Assembly: GCA_029262575.1 (NCBI GenBank)
Contig: JAJCZC010000035.1
Span: forward strand, 19,541 to 83,540
Length of the DNA: 64,000 bases
Reading direction: 5' to 3'
Source: Candidatus Babelota bacterium
GTDB lineage: Bacteria; Babelota; Babeliae; Babelales; Vermiphilaceae
The position numbers were made by a program, and so were the translations under genes. Positions 51,569 through 60,958 of the stretch are shown here, in pieces (position 1 is the first letter of the stretch; every line of letters starts with the position of its first letter). The notes beneath the pieces are model-generated. The model was not told the DNA's origin. It saw only the letters and a list, made by a program, of their open reading frames with translations, and did not search any database.

Positions 51569-52059
51569 AACTCGGCAGCAAGCTACCGAGTTTCAGATTA
51601 TTCTCAGTTGCTGACTCCACAGTTCTTGTGAGTCCATTTTTTTAGTTGATTTCTAACGTACTTACGAATTACCTCTTCATTAGCATTTCCAATTGTTTCT
51701 ACAAAAAAACTTTGCGTCCACAATTTTCCGCCCCAAAAATATTTCTTTTTTATACTTGGATATCGCTTGAAAAAGTCCCGGGCCGATATGATTTTTATAA
51801 CTTGCATTGTTTGTGAGGGGCAACGCTTTGGCTCAGATTTTATAACCATATGAATATGATCATTTGGCACTTCTAACTCAACTATTTCAATATTATAACT
51901 ATATCCTATTTGTATACAATCCCTTCCATCCCTGACCTATACGGTTCCATGAAAACTTTGTGTCTATACTTTGGTATCCACACAAGGTGATACATAATAC
52001 GAAATACATGATGCGAATTCCTATCTAATTCCATGAGCTGGATAGCGAGATCTCCGCTA
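51569..52059 (-). mobile_element. IS200/IS605-type insertion sequence, inactive
   Basis: A transposase-only element. A hairpin (AACTCGGTAGC/GCTGCCGAGTT, 51569-51592) lies downstream of tnpA and another (TAGCG/CGCTA, 52043-52059) lies upstream, as expected for the subterminal hairpins of this family. No tnpB is present. Confidence 0.7.
51604..52034 (-). pseudogene. tnpA: IS200/IS605 TnpA transposase, frameshifted
   Basis: The N-terminal part (ATG 52034: MELDRNSHHVFRIMYHLVWIPKYRHKVF) runs into a stop around 51925. The rest continues in another frame: GYSYNIEIVELEVPNDHIHMVIKSEPKRCPS. The HUH motif HIH and the catalytic Tyr region (EEVIRKYVRNQLK) are both present. The total length is not a multiple of three, confirming one indel. 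It cannot transpose by itself. Confidence 0.82.
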
Positions 52060-52122
52060 CACGGTTAAAACTGCCATTGCATAACAACTTGCCACAACTT
52101 TAGGCAAAACTTGATCAAAAGC

Positions 52123-52950
52123 TCATTTCACCAAATAAAAATCCATTACATCATTTCGATCTTTTAACTTTTTGTTGTTTTGCCTAAAATCGGGCAATTG
52201 CACGCAACGTGTACCTCGTATACCTTTTTTGAGCATATGCAATGCGACGATCTTATCCTGACGGATAGGATGCCCATTATATTCGCCCTTGAGCGCTTCA
52301 TCTATGGGAATCCAATAATATGCCTCCACCTCTTTGCCATCAGGCTTGATCTCTTGACCATCATAATCAGTGCAAAAAATATAATGGTGATGCGTAGCAC
52401 CATAAGCAACATCGGTTCTGTGCAAAACTCCCAAAAACCTTAACGCCTCAACTGATATCTCAACACCCAGCTCTTCCTTAAGTTCGCGAACAGCGACATC
52501 ACACATTCGCTCGCCAGGATCAAGCATACCACCTGGTGATGTCAAAAAACTTCGCCCATTTTCCTTTGTGAACAATACATGTAAAACACCGGCAACCGTT
52601 TTTGTTAGATAGACTTTTGCTCCTGAATTACACGTTAATGCCTCAGGAATATTAACGTCTATACGCTTGATGCAAAGAGTGCGTTTCTTGTTGCCATGAA
52701 AAAAGGTCACGCCATGCTGCTCCAGTATCTCCATCAAAGGATGTTGTGGCAGATTAACAAAAAAGGTTTTATCAAAATCCTTAATAGTGTTAATCAATTC
52801 CTGCTCGGTGCAACCAGGTTTCACATTCACGATAACATCGCCATAATCATTAGTCTCAACATCATAATGCTTTGAATCGATCTGAGAAAAAACTGTAAAT
52901 GGAAATAACAACAGCACACTCATCATGCATGCCACAAAACATCTTTTCAT
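52123..52950 (-). CDS. Exported Nudix hydrolase
   Basis: A 275-residue protein with a signal peptide (about 1-22) and good ribosome site AAGGATAATC. The Nudix box is perfect: GGMLDPGERMCDVAVRELKEELGVEI. The N-terminal 100 residues are of unknown type (YDVETNDYGDVIVNVKPGC). Nudix enzymes cleave nucleoside diphosphate derivatives. Being exported, it may act on host nucleotides or nucleotide sugars, in line with the exported HIT proteins. Confidence 0.85.
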   Translation of the reverse strand: MKRCFVACMMSVLLLFPFTVFSQIDSKHYDVETNDYGDVIVNVKPGCTEQELINTIKDFDKTFFVNLPQHPLMEILEQHGVTFFHGNKKRTLCIKRIDVNIPEALTCNSGAKVYLTKTVAGVLHVLFTKENGRSFLTSPGGMLDPGERMCDVAVRELKEELGVEISVEALRFLGVLHRTDVAYGATHHHYIFCTDYDGQEIKPDGKEVEAYYWIPIDEALKGEYNGHPIRQDKIVALHMLKKGIRGTRCVQLPDFRQNNKKLKDRNDVMDFYLVK

Positions 52951-53130
52951 GATTATCCTTTATTTTAGACTCTTATATAGGCACACAGTATATATTATGT
53001 GCCTATATAAACCATCCGAATTTATCAAAAAAATCAATCCTCCCCAATCAGGAAACCTCAAATTCTATGCACAAAACCCAAACATATGATATAAAAGAAT
53101 AAGCAAGTTTAAACGCAAAGGAGCTATGCC

Positions 53131-53679
53131 ATGCAAAAAAAGGCAATATTATTTTTAACCTTTTTTATCACGAACATATGTGCCCATTGGCCCTCAATAT
53201 ATAATCCTGATCGAGCATTATATATGGAAAATGCTCATAACAAACCCCAAAGCAACGCATGCGTTTTTTGCACACAACTTGCAGAAAACACTGATAAAAA
53301 ACACTTCATCATCAAGCGCTATGACCACGCATATGTTTTTTTAAATAGATTTCCGTATCAATATGGCCATATGTTGATCATGCCATTGCGACATGTTTCA
53401 AACTTGGAAGATTTAAACATGGAAGAATATCAGCAACTAATGAACATTGTTCGACAAGCGATCAGCTGCTTAAAAAAAACATACAATGTTGATGGAGTGA
53501 ATGTTGGCATCAATCTTGGCAGCGCCGCCGGTGCAAGCAAACCAGACCATCTGCATATTCAAGTTCTTCCGCGCTGGTATGGTGATACCGGTTGGCTACA
53601 CACGATTGGTCAAACCGGGGTGATAACGCATAGCATGAGCGATGTTTATGAAAAATTAAAACATGCATTCAATCATTGA
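53131..53679 (+). CDS. Exported HIT-family protein (paralogue)
   Basis: A 182-residue paralogue of the protein at 50393. It has a signal peptide (about 1-18, ICAHWPS), NACVFCTQLAEN, FPYQYGHMLIMPLRHV and the histidine triad in SKPDHLHIQVLPRW. Site AAAGGAG before the ATG. It is followed 7 bases later by an exported orphan. Confidence 0.85.
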   Translation: MQKKAILFLTFFITNICAHWPSIYNPDRALYMENAHNKPQSNACVFCTQLAENTDKKHFIIKRYDHAYVFLNRFPYQYGHMLIMPLRHVSNLEDLNMEEYQQLMNIVRQAISCLKKTYNVDGVNVGINLGSAAGASKPDHLHIQVLPRWYGDTGWLHTIGQTGVITHSMSDVYEKLKHAFNH

Positions 53680-53686
53680 GTAAATT

Positions 53687-54412
53687 ATGAATATTGGAAC
53701 AACCTTTAAGGTTATAATTATCTGTTTGTTTGCCAAAATAGAATGTTCGGCCGATAACAAGCCTCACAAACAAGCACAAAAACTTGATACACACAAAATA
53801 ATGCATTTATTTGTACAACCAGGCAAAGAAAAAGAATATGCCTATACACACGGTTGCTTAATCGATAAAGATGCAAAATCATGGCAAAACAAACCAATGT
53901 ATTTATGGTTCATTGCCAGTAAGGACTCAAAAATCTGCCATATGATAGATGCGTCTTTTAAGCAAAACAAAACTATTGAACAAGCATATAACCAACTTAT
54001 GCGAGACATGTGCCACAAAAGCAGCCCTATATTTAAAATACATGGATTGCTCATAACGCTATCTAGAGATAGAAAACGGCACAAAGTAGATACACAAAAT
54101 TTTATTTTTACTGAAAGTAAAAAATCTAAATGCCGATTCTTCGAATACCTCAAAAAAGAGGCCATACTTAATCAACTTTATTATGCACTAATAAACAAGC
54201 GTAAAGTTCACAAAATTCGTGGGTCCCAAAACATCATAGAGACTATAGTTGTCCCTTATGTTCCCGAAACAAAAAAGCTCATAAGTGAACAAAAATGGCA
54301 AGTATCTGCCGATACTTTTTTTAAACAAATAAGAAAGAATAATCCAAATTATAATCCACTTGGCCTATTGATGATAGATTCCAAAAAATATTTTGAATAT
54401 GTTAATCCATAA
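53687..54412 (+). CDS. Exported protein of unknown function
   Basis: A 241-residue protein with a signal peptide (about 1-21, ECSAD). A basic mixed-fold body includes DAKSWQNKPMYLWFIASKD and HGLLITLSRDRKRHKV. It starts 7 bases after the HIT gene, so it is cotranscribed. No family recognised. Confidence 0.6.
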   Translation: MNIGTTFKVIIICLFAKIECSADNKPHKQAQKLDTHKIMHLFVQPGKEKEYAYTHGCLIDKDAKSWQNKPMYLWFIASKDSKICHMIDASFKQNKTIEQAYNQLMRDMCHKSSPIFKIHGLLITLSRDRKRHKVDTQNFIFTESKKSKCRFFEYLKKEAILNQLYYALINKRKVHKIRGSQNIIETIVVPYVPETKKLISEQKWQVSADTFFKQIRKNNPNYNPLGLLMIDSKKYFEYVNP

Positions 54413-54674
54413 AGTTCAAATCTTATCATACTTCTACACACTTCAAATAACTATAGGATCCTTGCACTAATTGAAGCCCATCTTAACCTGAGGTTATATA
54501 TAGAACAGTATAAGTCATTATTTATTTCCTAATGCGGACTACAATCGCCTGACTTTTTATTTTATATGATATCTTAGCCATCCAAGATCCACCAAGGCAA
54601 TTGATTTAACCTTTAGGTAGTCTATACTAAATAATATCTCTTAAAAAAATCAATGTTAAAAAAAAATAAACAAA

Positions 54675-55388
54675 ATGAATAAAACTTTTTTCTTCGTTTT
54701 GCTGCACATGCCACTTTTATACGCTTCCGTAGATTTTAAAACAACGTTTGAAAGTGAACATTTCAAACAAAATACTATTAATGGCCTTGAACTTATTAAA
54801 TGCAATACCCCAGTCGTATGCAGCATATCAACCAGGCGAACAAATACTGACCCCATCAACTTTAATCTCTTAAAAAATGTTTTTTGCATCAATTTCCGTA
54901 AGGACGTCATAGACGCCTGCTCTGAAGAAGAAATCCTTTTTTTTATTCTATCTCTATCTTTTACTTTAGTACAAAAACCTTTTGTTTTTGATCCTACAAA
55001 AAATGCAAGTATTAGCAGTTTTATAAAAAATTATGCCTTGCTCTATGCCCCATTTATAGCATGTACTTGGGCTTCACTTTTTATTGAAAACAAATATTTC
55101 AGACAACGGGACTCTTTACATTGTAACGCTGAAGTAGCCTTGGGCCTCGGTTTTTCTACAGGGCTTATCTCCTCAATCTACTGCTACATAAAATACAGAC
55201 AGTATTCTTTGAGTTACGGCGATCAATGTGCGGCAACAATAGTTGGGCATACGGTTGCAATCAATGCGTTACAAAAAGTTGCCGCACTACCAAGAATATA
55301 TAATAATCTAATTGAAAAATATGTTATTTCAGACTCTCACATATACAAACAGAGACACGCAGAGCTTATAAAAAGAGTTAAAAAATGA
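54675..55388 (+). CDS. M48-like pseudo-peptidase, exported (member 1)
   Basis: A 237-residue protein with a signal peptide (about 1-15). The layout follows M48 peptidases: a substrate-like N-part, EEEILFFILSLSFTL where the HExxH helix belongs (no zinc ligands), two hydrophobic segments, and YGDQCAATIVGHTVAINALQKVAAL in place of the ExxxAD segment. The catalytic residues are lost. Overlaps the next gene (4 bases, ATGA). Confidence 0.62.
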   Translation: MNKTFFFVLLHMPLLYASVDFKTTFESEHFKQNTINGLELIKCNTPVVCSISTRRTNTDPINFNLLKNVFCINFRKDVIDACSEEEILFFILSLSFTLVQKPFVFDPTKNASISSFIKNYALLYAPFIACTWASLFIENKYFRQRDSLHCNAEVALGLGFSTGLISSIYCYIKYRQYSLSYGDQCAATIVGHTVAINALQKVAALPRIYNNLIEKYVISDSHIYKQRHAELIKRVKK

Positions 55389-56257
55389 TCAAAAAAACAT
55401 TATATATAATCTGTAGCATTCTACTTCTACAGCAAATTTGTTTTGCACAGCCAACACTAATAACAAGAGACCACAACAAGTTCATTTCCATCAATTATTC
55501 AGGCAGAGACACTCGCTATAAATACATCAACGATATCTTTCCAGGCAATAGCCATTCATTCTGGACGAGCATCAATAACACTGCATTCAAGCAACAAGCA
55601 CAAAGCGTCATATCTGGCATCAAAAACTGCAATTTAGATGTTTTTTGCTATAAAGTTAAAAGCTCTCAAATGCTTAACCCTATATGCTCTTTCAAAGTCG
55701 ACTCAACTCTCTTGGTAGCATTCGATGAAGAACTCTTTGATAACTTAACAAATGATGAGCTGATCTTCCTTTTTACCGCAAAAATTTCACAACACGATCT
55801 TTCGCGCACCAACAACTTAAAAGAGCACCTCTCGATGCTTATTCACGCTCCAGATGATGCATTAATGTCAATTGGTCTTCTATATCTTGGTGAATACGCC
55901 CTCTACCAAATCATAAAAAAACACTCCACTCCTTTTAATGCAATATTTAATAATAACTTGCAGCGATTCGCTCAATGGTCAGCCATATGCATACCATTGC
56001 TCATTCATTGTTACCTAAGAGCGCAATTTTTGCCTGAATATGATGAAATTTCAGCTGACACATATGCAGCCCAACAAACATCTGTCACAATCGGCATAAG
56101 TGCTCTGAAAAAAATACTTACCCTCAACAATCCTCTTGGATTTTTTGAAAAAATAAAAAAAACATACAGGCAATGGACAACAGGATTCCTTGCAAGCAAC
56201 TATCAAAAAAGAATTAAAAATCTAGAATCAAAAACACAAAAACAAATAGCTAATTAG
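55385..56257 (+). CDS. M48-like pseudo-peptidase, exported (member 2)
   Basis: A 290-residue partner of the previous gene with a signal peptide (about 1-20). NDELIFLFTAKISQHD aligns with the M48 helix that carries HExxH, but reads TAKIS, so there is no zinc site. The later YDEISADTYAAQQT keeps the E-x-x-A-D of the third ligand region. SALKKILTL matches the usual following helix. It is probably a structural or regulatory pseudo-enzyme. Confidence 0.65.
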   Translation: MIKKTLYIICSILLLQQICFAQPTLITRDHNKFISINYSGRDTRYKYINDIFPGNSHSFWTSINNTAFKQQAQSVISGIKNCNLDVFCYKVKSSQMLNPICSFKVDSTLLVAFDEELFDNLTNDELIFLFTAKISQHDLSRTNNLKEHLSMLIHAPDDALMSIGLLYLGEYALYQIIKKHSTPFNAIFNNNLQRFAQWSAICIPLLIHCYLRAQFLPEYDEISADTYAAQQTSVTIGISALKKILTLNNPLGFFEKIKKTYRQWTTGFLASNYQKRIKNLESKTQKQIAN

Positions 56258-56410
56258 CTATACACCAGGGAAACAATGTAACTTTATCAACAGCTCTTTT
56301 GAGCATGCATCTTTTTGAAATTGTACATTTTTGGTATAGCGTTTAATGCTTGCAATCGCGCGCTCTTTTTTCAATAGAATGAGCATACACTTGCGCCCGT
56401 ATACTTTTTG

Positions 56411-59047
56411 CTACAGTCGTCCAACTTTGATCGTGCTGATATTATCAATATTCATAACGGTTTGCACCGCTTGCATCATTTCCTCATGTTCAACGGCCTC
56501 AATCATAGCCACACGCTGTGCATAAAAATCTTTAGGCAATCCATGGCGCTCAATGTGCAAAAAACTTTGCGCAATGCCATTTTGGGTGGCAAATTGATCA
56601 ACTAATGCATGAGACAATGCATCTTTTGCTGCACGAAATTCCTCTTGATCAACATGCTGTGCTGAAGATTGCATTGTTTGTTTTATAATCTTTTCTGCTT
56701 CGGCCAGGCGATCTTGCGAAACAATCGTCTTTACAAAGAACATACCCGGTTGACGACCAGCGCCAAACACAAGCGAACCACCAATGGTATAAAATAGACC
56801 GGTTTGCTCGCGCAATTGAAACAAGTGTGAACTCATCGAACCAGTCACACCACCGGCAAAGATTTGATCAAACACCAATAATTTATCATACATTGGATCA
56901 CTGCGATCAACTGAAAGGCCTGCAAAGGCTAACACAACTTGATCACGCGCAATTGGATGAATAATTTCTTTTTGTTTTGGCATAACGAGGTGAGGATAGT
57001 CGATCTGGCATGATTCCTGAGGCAGCCACTGATCAAATGTTTTTTGCAACTCGGATATAAGATGAACTTGATTAGATGCACCAACAACAGCCATACATGC
57101 ATTATTGGGCGTCACGTATTGCCGATAATGATTAATCAAATCATCACGCGTAATAGCATTGATCGACTCCTTGGTGCCCATAAACTTTTTGCTATATGGA
57201 TGATTTGCATAAACATGCTCACACGCAAGCTGTCGAACAAATTGATTTGGTTCATCCCAAAAATCATCGATATCTGATAGGATCTGCGCACGCACTTTTT
57301 CAATCGTATCAATATCAAATAGAGCATGTTGCACCAATTCATTAACTACTGTTAGGGCAAAATCCAAATCTTCTTTGAGTAATGTTAATGCAATTGAGCC
57401 TGCACCGATATTCAAATGCATACCTCTATTGGCTAACTCTCGCATTAAAGTAGACTTATCAAATGTTTTGGTACCTTCTTCGAGCAATGCAAAGGTGAAG
57501 TTGCACAAACCTTGTAAATGCTCCGGATCATGTTGAAATTGTGTTTCAAACTCGATAATTAGTTCAATTTTTTGACCATTTACTTGTTGGTCTCCGGCTG
57601 GCGAAAACAACACTGTTAAGCCATTATCAAGCACAGCAGTCTCATGTTGTGGCACCACAAATTGACCCATTTTTTTGGTATCAACCTGATGCACCAACCT
57701 GCCTGGTTCAATTTCTGTTTCGCGCACTTTACGCAATAAAATAACCGCATCAGTTTTATCACTTTCTTCTTGAACCGCAAGCCAATGTTTTTTTTCAGAC
57801 TCTGGCAATGGAGCAATCAAACCTTTGTGCATTGTGGTGGCACGTAAACAATCAGTTATAAGTTCTTTGATCTGTTGCAAAACTAAACGTTCATCAGTTT
57901 GCACAAAATCGTTTATATAGTTTGGATTACCTGTTGCAAGAAAACCCTTGCCAATCATATAGGCACGCTCTTGCAGTGTTTCACCTTGCACCAAATGGCC
58001 CATGTGCACCTGTTTTATTGCGCGCGAAATTTCATCATCAGATATTTCACTGCACAATTGTTCTATAACATTACATACATGCTTCTCAGTTTCAGCAATT
58101 GAATCTTCATCAACTGGATCAACATGCAGAAACAATAGGCCATGTTCAAAGAGATCGTCCAAAAACATGCTCACATCTGTTGCTAATTGTAGTTCATCAA
58201 CCAGCAAACGATAAAGACGCGCATTAGCCGATTGCCCCACAATATGAGCCAACACGTTAAGTGCAAATTCATTATTTTTGCTAATACCCGGAACGCGCCA
58301 AGCATACATGAGTAATGGGCGTTGAATATCACGATATAGAGTTGTGCTGGTTCGCCCAATATCTTGCTGTGCATAATGTTTTATTTTTTCAGTGCTTTTA
58401 CCAGCTGGAATTGCGCCAAAATATGCATTGATGTCTTCAAATGCTTTCTCTGGATCAACATCACCTACAACAACAAGCGTTGCATTGTTTGGCTTATAAT
58501 AAGTGTTATAAAAATTGACTAAACCTTCACGCGTAATGTTCCACAAATCTTGTTTGTAGCCAATGATAGGGTGATGATAAGGATGATCAGGAAAAACATT
58601 GCTTGTCATTGTTTCGATCAAACTAGAAACATAGTTATCTTTGTACATTTTCAGCTCTTGAATTACTGCTTTGAGTTCAGACTGCAGCATATCTTCAGGA
58701 AAGGTACAATTGCTCATACAATCTGATAACATTAATAACGCTGCATCCCAATGATTTGCAGGAAAATCGAACAAATAACCTGTATAATCATATGAGGTGA
58801 ATGCATTTGTATAACCAGATAATTTTTGCGTGATCATGTTGATATCCGATTCGGACAACTTTTTAGTACCCTTGAATATCATATGTTCAAGCAAATGCGC
58901 TAGACCTTTTTGTCCATCTCTTTCATCCTTTGAGCCAACATTATACCAAAGTTGTACTGAAACCTTGGGGACCGTTTTATCTGGATTAATGATAACATTA
59001 AGACCATTGCTTAATGTTTGGTGAATAGTATTTCCAAATGCTTTCAT
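56411..59047 (-). CDS. M16 family zinc metallopeptidase, cytoplasmic type
   Basis: An 878-residue paralogue of the enzyme at 47610, without a signal peptide (starts MKAFGNTIHQTLSNGLNVII). The zinc motif HLLEH is at 51-55, with SELKAVIQE the likely third ligand region. The second, non-catalytic M16 half follows (about 460-870). Because it starts directly at the domain edge, it is probably intracellular, complementing the exported copy. Confidence 0.9.
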   Translation of the reverse strand: MKAFGNTIHQTLSNGLNVIINPDKTVPKVSVQLWYNVGSKDERDGQKGLAHLLEHMIFKGTKKLSESDINMITQKLSGYTNAFTSYDYTGYLFDFPANHWDAALLMLSDCMSNCTFPEDMLQSELKAVIQELKMYKDNYVSSLIETMTSNVFPDHPYHHPIIGYKQDLWNITREGLVNFYNTYYKPNNATLVVVGDVDPEKAFEDINAYFGAIPAGKSTEKIKHYAQQDIGRTSTTLYRDIQRPLLMYAWRVPGISKNNEFALNVLAHIVGQSANARLYRLLVDELQLATDVSMFLDDLFEHGLLFLHVDPVDEDSIAETEKHVCNVIEQLCSEISDDEISRAIKQVHMGHLVQGETLQERAYMIGKGFLATGNPNYINDFVQTDERLVLQQIKELITDCLRATTMHKGLIAPLPESEKKHWLAVQEESDKTDAVILLRKVRETEIEPGRLVHQVDTKKMGQFVVPQHETAVLDNGLTVLFSPAGDQQVNGQKIELIIEFETQFQHDPEHLQGLCNFTFALLEEGTKTFDKSTLMRELANRGMHLNIGAGSIALTLLKEDLDFALTVVNELVQHALFDIDTIEKVRAQILSDIDDFWDEPNQFVRQLACEHVYANHPYSKKFMGTKESINAITRDDLINHYRQYVTPNNACMAVVGASNQVHLISELQKTFDQWLPQESCQIDYPHLVMPKQKEIIHPIARDQVVLAFAGLSVDRSDPMYDKLLVFDQIFAGGVTGSMSSHLFQLREQTGLFYTIGGSLVFGAGRQPGMFFVKTIVSQDRLAEAEKIIKQTMQSSAQHVDQEEFRAAKDALSHALVDQFATQNGIAQSFLHIERHGLPKDFYAQRVAMIEAVEHEEMMQAVQTVMNIDNISTIKVGRL

Positions 59048-59163
59048 AGTTCCTCGCTAATAGTTTCAATAAGTTTCCGCCTTCGCCATATGGCTTCATC
59101 GCACAGACAGGATAAATAAATTATAGGCGCCACAGCATAGAAAAAAGAGACCTTTTTATATAT

Positions 59164-59682
59164 TCACCCATTCTCTAGAGCTAAACGTTCTGCTAATCGC
59201 TGCATCGCAATATCCACAATTTCACGAACACTAGGATTATCAAGTGAGGCAAAGGGAACACTCAGCATACAAGAACAAAGTTGTTTAGATTTATATTCCA
59301 AATGTACTGTAGCCGCAGTTACAGCCCACACGTTATTCCAATATGGTTCATCTATAGTCAGCATTGCTACACTATAATCACCCTCAACCAATTTTCGACT
59401 TACCGGCGGCTCTGCATCACGCAGTTCATATAAAAAATCGGTGAATATTTCTTGTGGATTTCGTGACTCCCTCGTGTAGTGATAAACAGCTATTGTAATA
59501 GCAGCGGCACAAACGCCAACACCTGGCCAAAAATACTCATCCGCCAGTTTTTGCCATTTTTCAGGCAATCTGAAAACAACGGACTTCTTTATAGTATCGC
59601 AACACTCTGAAAAACTTAATGCGTGGCTATAAGGCCAAAAAACCAAAAATGCCAGCAATATGTAAATAAATAATCTCTTCAT
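59164..59682 (-). CDS. Small exported or anchored protein of unknown function
   Basis: A 172-residue protein with a signal peptide (about 1-21) and a second hydrophobic helix (about 52-68, FWPGVGVCAAAITIAVY). The C-terminal domain (about 75-172) is mixed alpha/beta with SVAMLTIDEPYWNNVWAVTAATVHLEYKS. Not recognised. Confidence 0.6.
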   Translation of the reverse strand: MKRLFIYILLAFLVFWPYSHALSFSECCDTIKKSVVFRLPEKWQKLADEYFWPGVGVCAAAITIAVYHYTRESRNPQEIFTDFLYELRDAEPPVSRKLVEGDYSVAMLTIDEPYWNNVWAVTAATVHLEYKSKQLCSCMLSVPFASLDNPSVREIVDIAMQRLAERLALENG

Positions 59683-59733
59683 GCCCTCATTTTACCATAA
59701 ATCCATATTTTATCATAACTCAAAATCAAAAGC

Positions 59734-59768
59734 TTGATCAACAACTCAAATCGTATATACTAACATAA
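59734..59768 (+). promoter_or_regulatory. Leaderless-type promoter of the ComEC-like gene
   Basis: TTGATC (59734-59739) and TATACT (59756-59761) are 16 bases apart. The ATG is 6 bases after the -10 box, with no ribosome binding site. Confidence 0.5.
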
Positions 59769-60886
59769 TGACAAAACAGGGCAAAAAAACCATGCGCACA
59801 TCTCACATTACGCGCCTTATTTCATGGCTCACACTAGCAAGTTCATTCATGTTGGGTGTATTTTTTGGCTTCGATCATCAATGGCCTATTTTAGCTGGTT
59901 TTTGCATAACTCTTACACTTTTTTTTCTTTGTGCTCATCAAGTAAGGCAAAGTCTCCTTTGTATCGCGCTCTTTACAATAGGCTATACTCGCCTACAAAC
60001 GCAACACTATTTTCATCACAAGATCGCACAACCACTCTATGGCAAAACGATTGATCTTCAGGCACACATTGTTGCCATTGAGCCAACACAACATACGCTC
60101 TATAATTATAGTATTTTAGCTGAAGTACATAAAACAACGGTCCAAAAAAAACAAACCTCAACCAACTCGTGGCACTTACAGTATTACACAAAGCAGAAGC
60201 CATCTTTTGTTGTTGATGATGTCATAACAATAGCCAACATTAAAATCGCCAAACAACCATCAACATCATTTGCATTATATTTGATAAAAGAAGGCATTCA
60301 TGCAACTGCATTTGCACATAACAATAAAACAAAACTTATACATCGCCCATTGTTTAGCATTAAGCGCACATTACATCAATTAAAACATGCGCTATTAAAA
60401 CAACTTCGCGCTAAATGTTCATCGAAAACCACCGTGCTCCTTTGCTCTATATTTCTTGGTAATCGCATGATTATAAAAAAACAATATCAACGAATAAGAG
60501 ACATTTTTTGCTATTGGGGAATTGTGCATTATTTGGCACGATCTGGTATTCACTTGATCATATTTATCTTATTACTTCAATTGGTTCTACAATGGATCCC
60601 CATACCGTTGCTGGCAAAACACATTATAACCCTGTGTATCACCGGCATTTATGCACTGCTCACGTGGCCAAGCATATCTTTTGCGCGCGCCTATACCAGT
60701 TTTTTGTGGTATAAAATATGCCATATCTTTGGATTGCAAATTAATATGATCTACATTGTACTTATGCTGATATGCTTATTTTTATTTATCAATCCATCAT
60801 TGTTATTTTTTTTGGATTTTCAATTAAGTTTTGGGCTCACTCTCATCTTGGCTATCTTAAACGGTAAATTCATCAGACATAATTAA
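59768..60886 (+). CDS. ComEC/Rec2-like protein, truncated
   Basis: A 372-residue membrane protein. The N-terminal DUF4131-like part (membrane helices about 25-75, then a beta-rich domain to about 190) is followed by LLCSIFLGNRMIIKKQYQRIRDIFCYWGIVHYLARSGIHLIIFILL. That is the start of the competence domain (canonical HLLAISGLHI), and a few more helices follow. ComEC proteins are usually about 700 residues with a C-terminal metallo-beta-lactamase domain, absent here. It may be a DNA-uptake remnant or a reduced channel. Confidence 0.75.
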   Translation: MTKQGKKTMRTSHITRLISWLTLASSFMLGVFFGFDHQWPILAGFCITLTLFFLCAHQVRQSLLCIALFTIGYTRLQTQHYFHHKIAQPLYGKTIDLQAHIVAIEPTQHTLYNYSILAEVHKTTVQKKQTSTNSWHLQYYTKQKPSFVVDDVITIANIKIAKQPSTSFALYLIKEGIHATAFAHNNKTKLIHRPLFSIKRTLHQLKHALLKQLRAKCSSKTTVLLCSIFLGNRMIIKKQYQRIRDIFCYWGIVHYLARSGIHLIIFILLLQLVLQWIPIPLLAKHIITLCITGIYALLTWPSISFARAYTSFLWYKICHIFGLQINMIYIVLMLICLFLFINPSLLFFLDFQLSFGLTLILAILNGKFIRHN

Positions 60887-60958
60887 ATTCATTGCAATTC
60901 CATTATTTGTTTTCGTATCATAGCAATACATTCATACACAAAAACAAGGGGACTGTTT

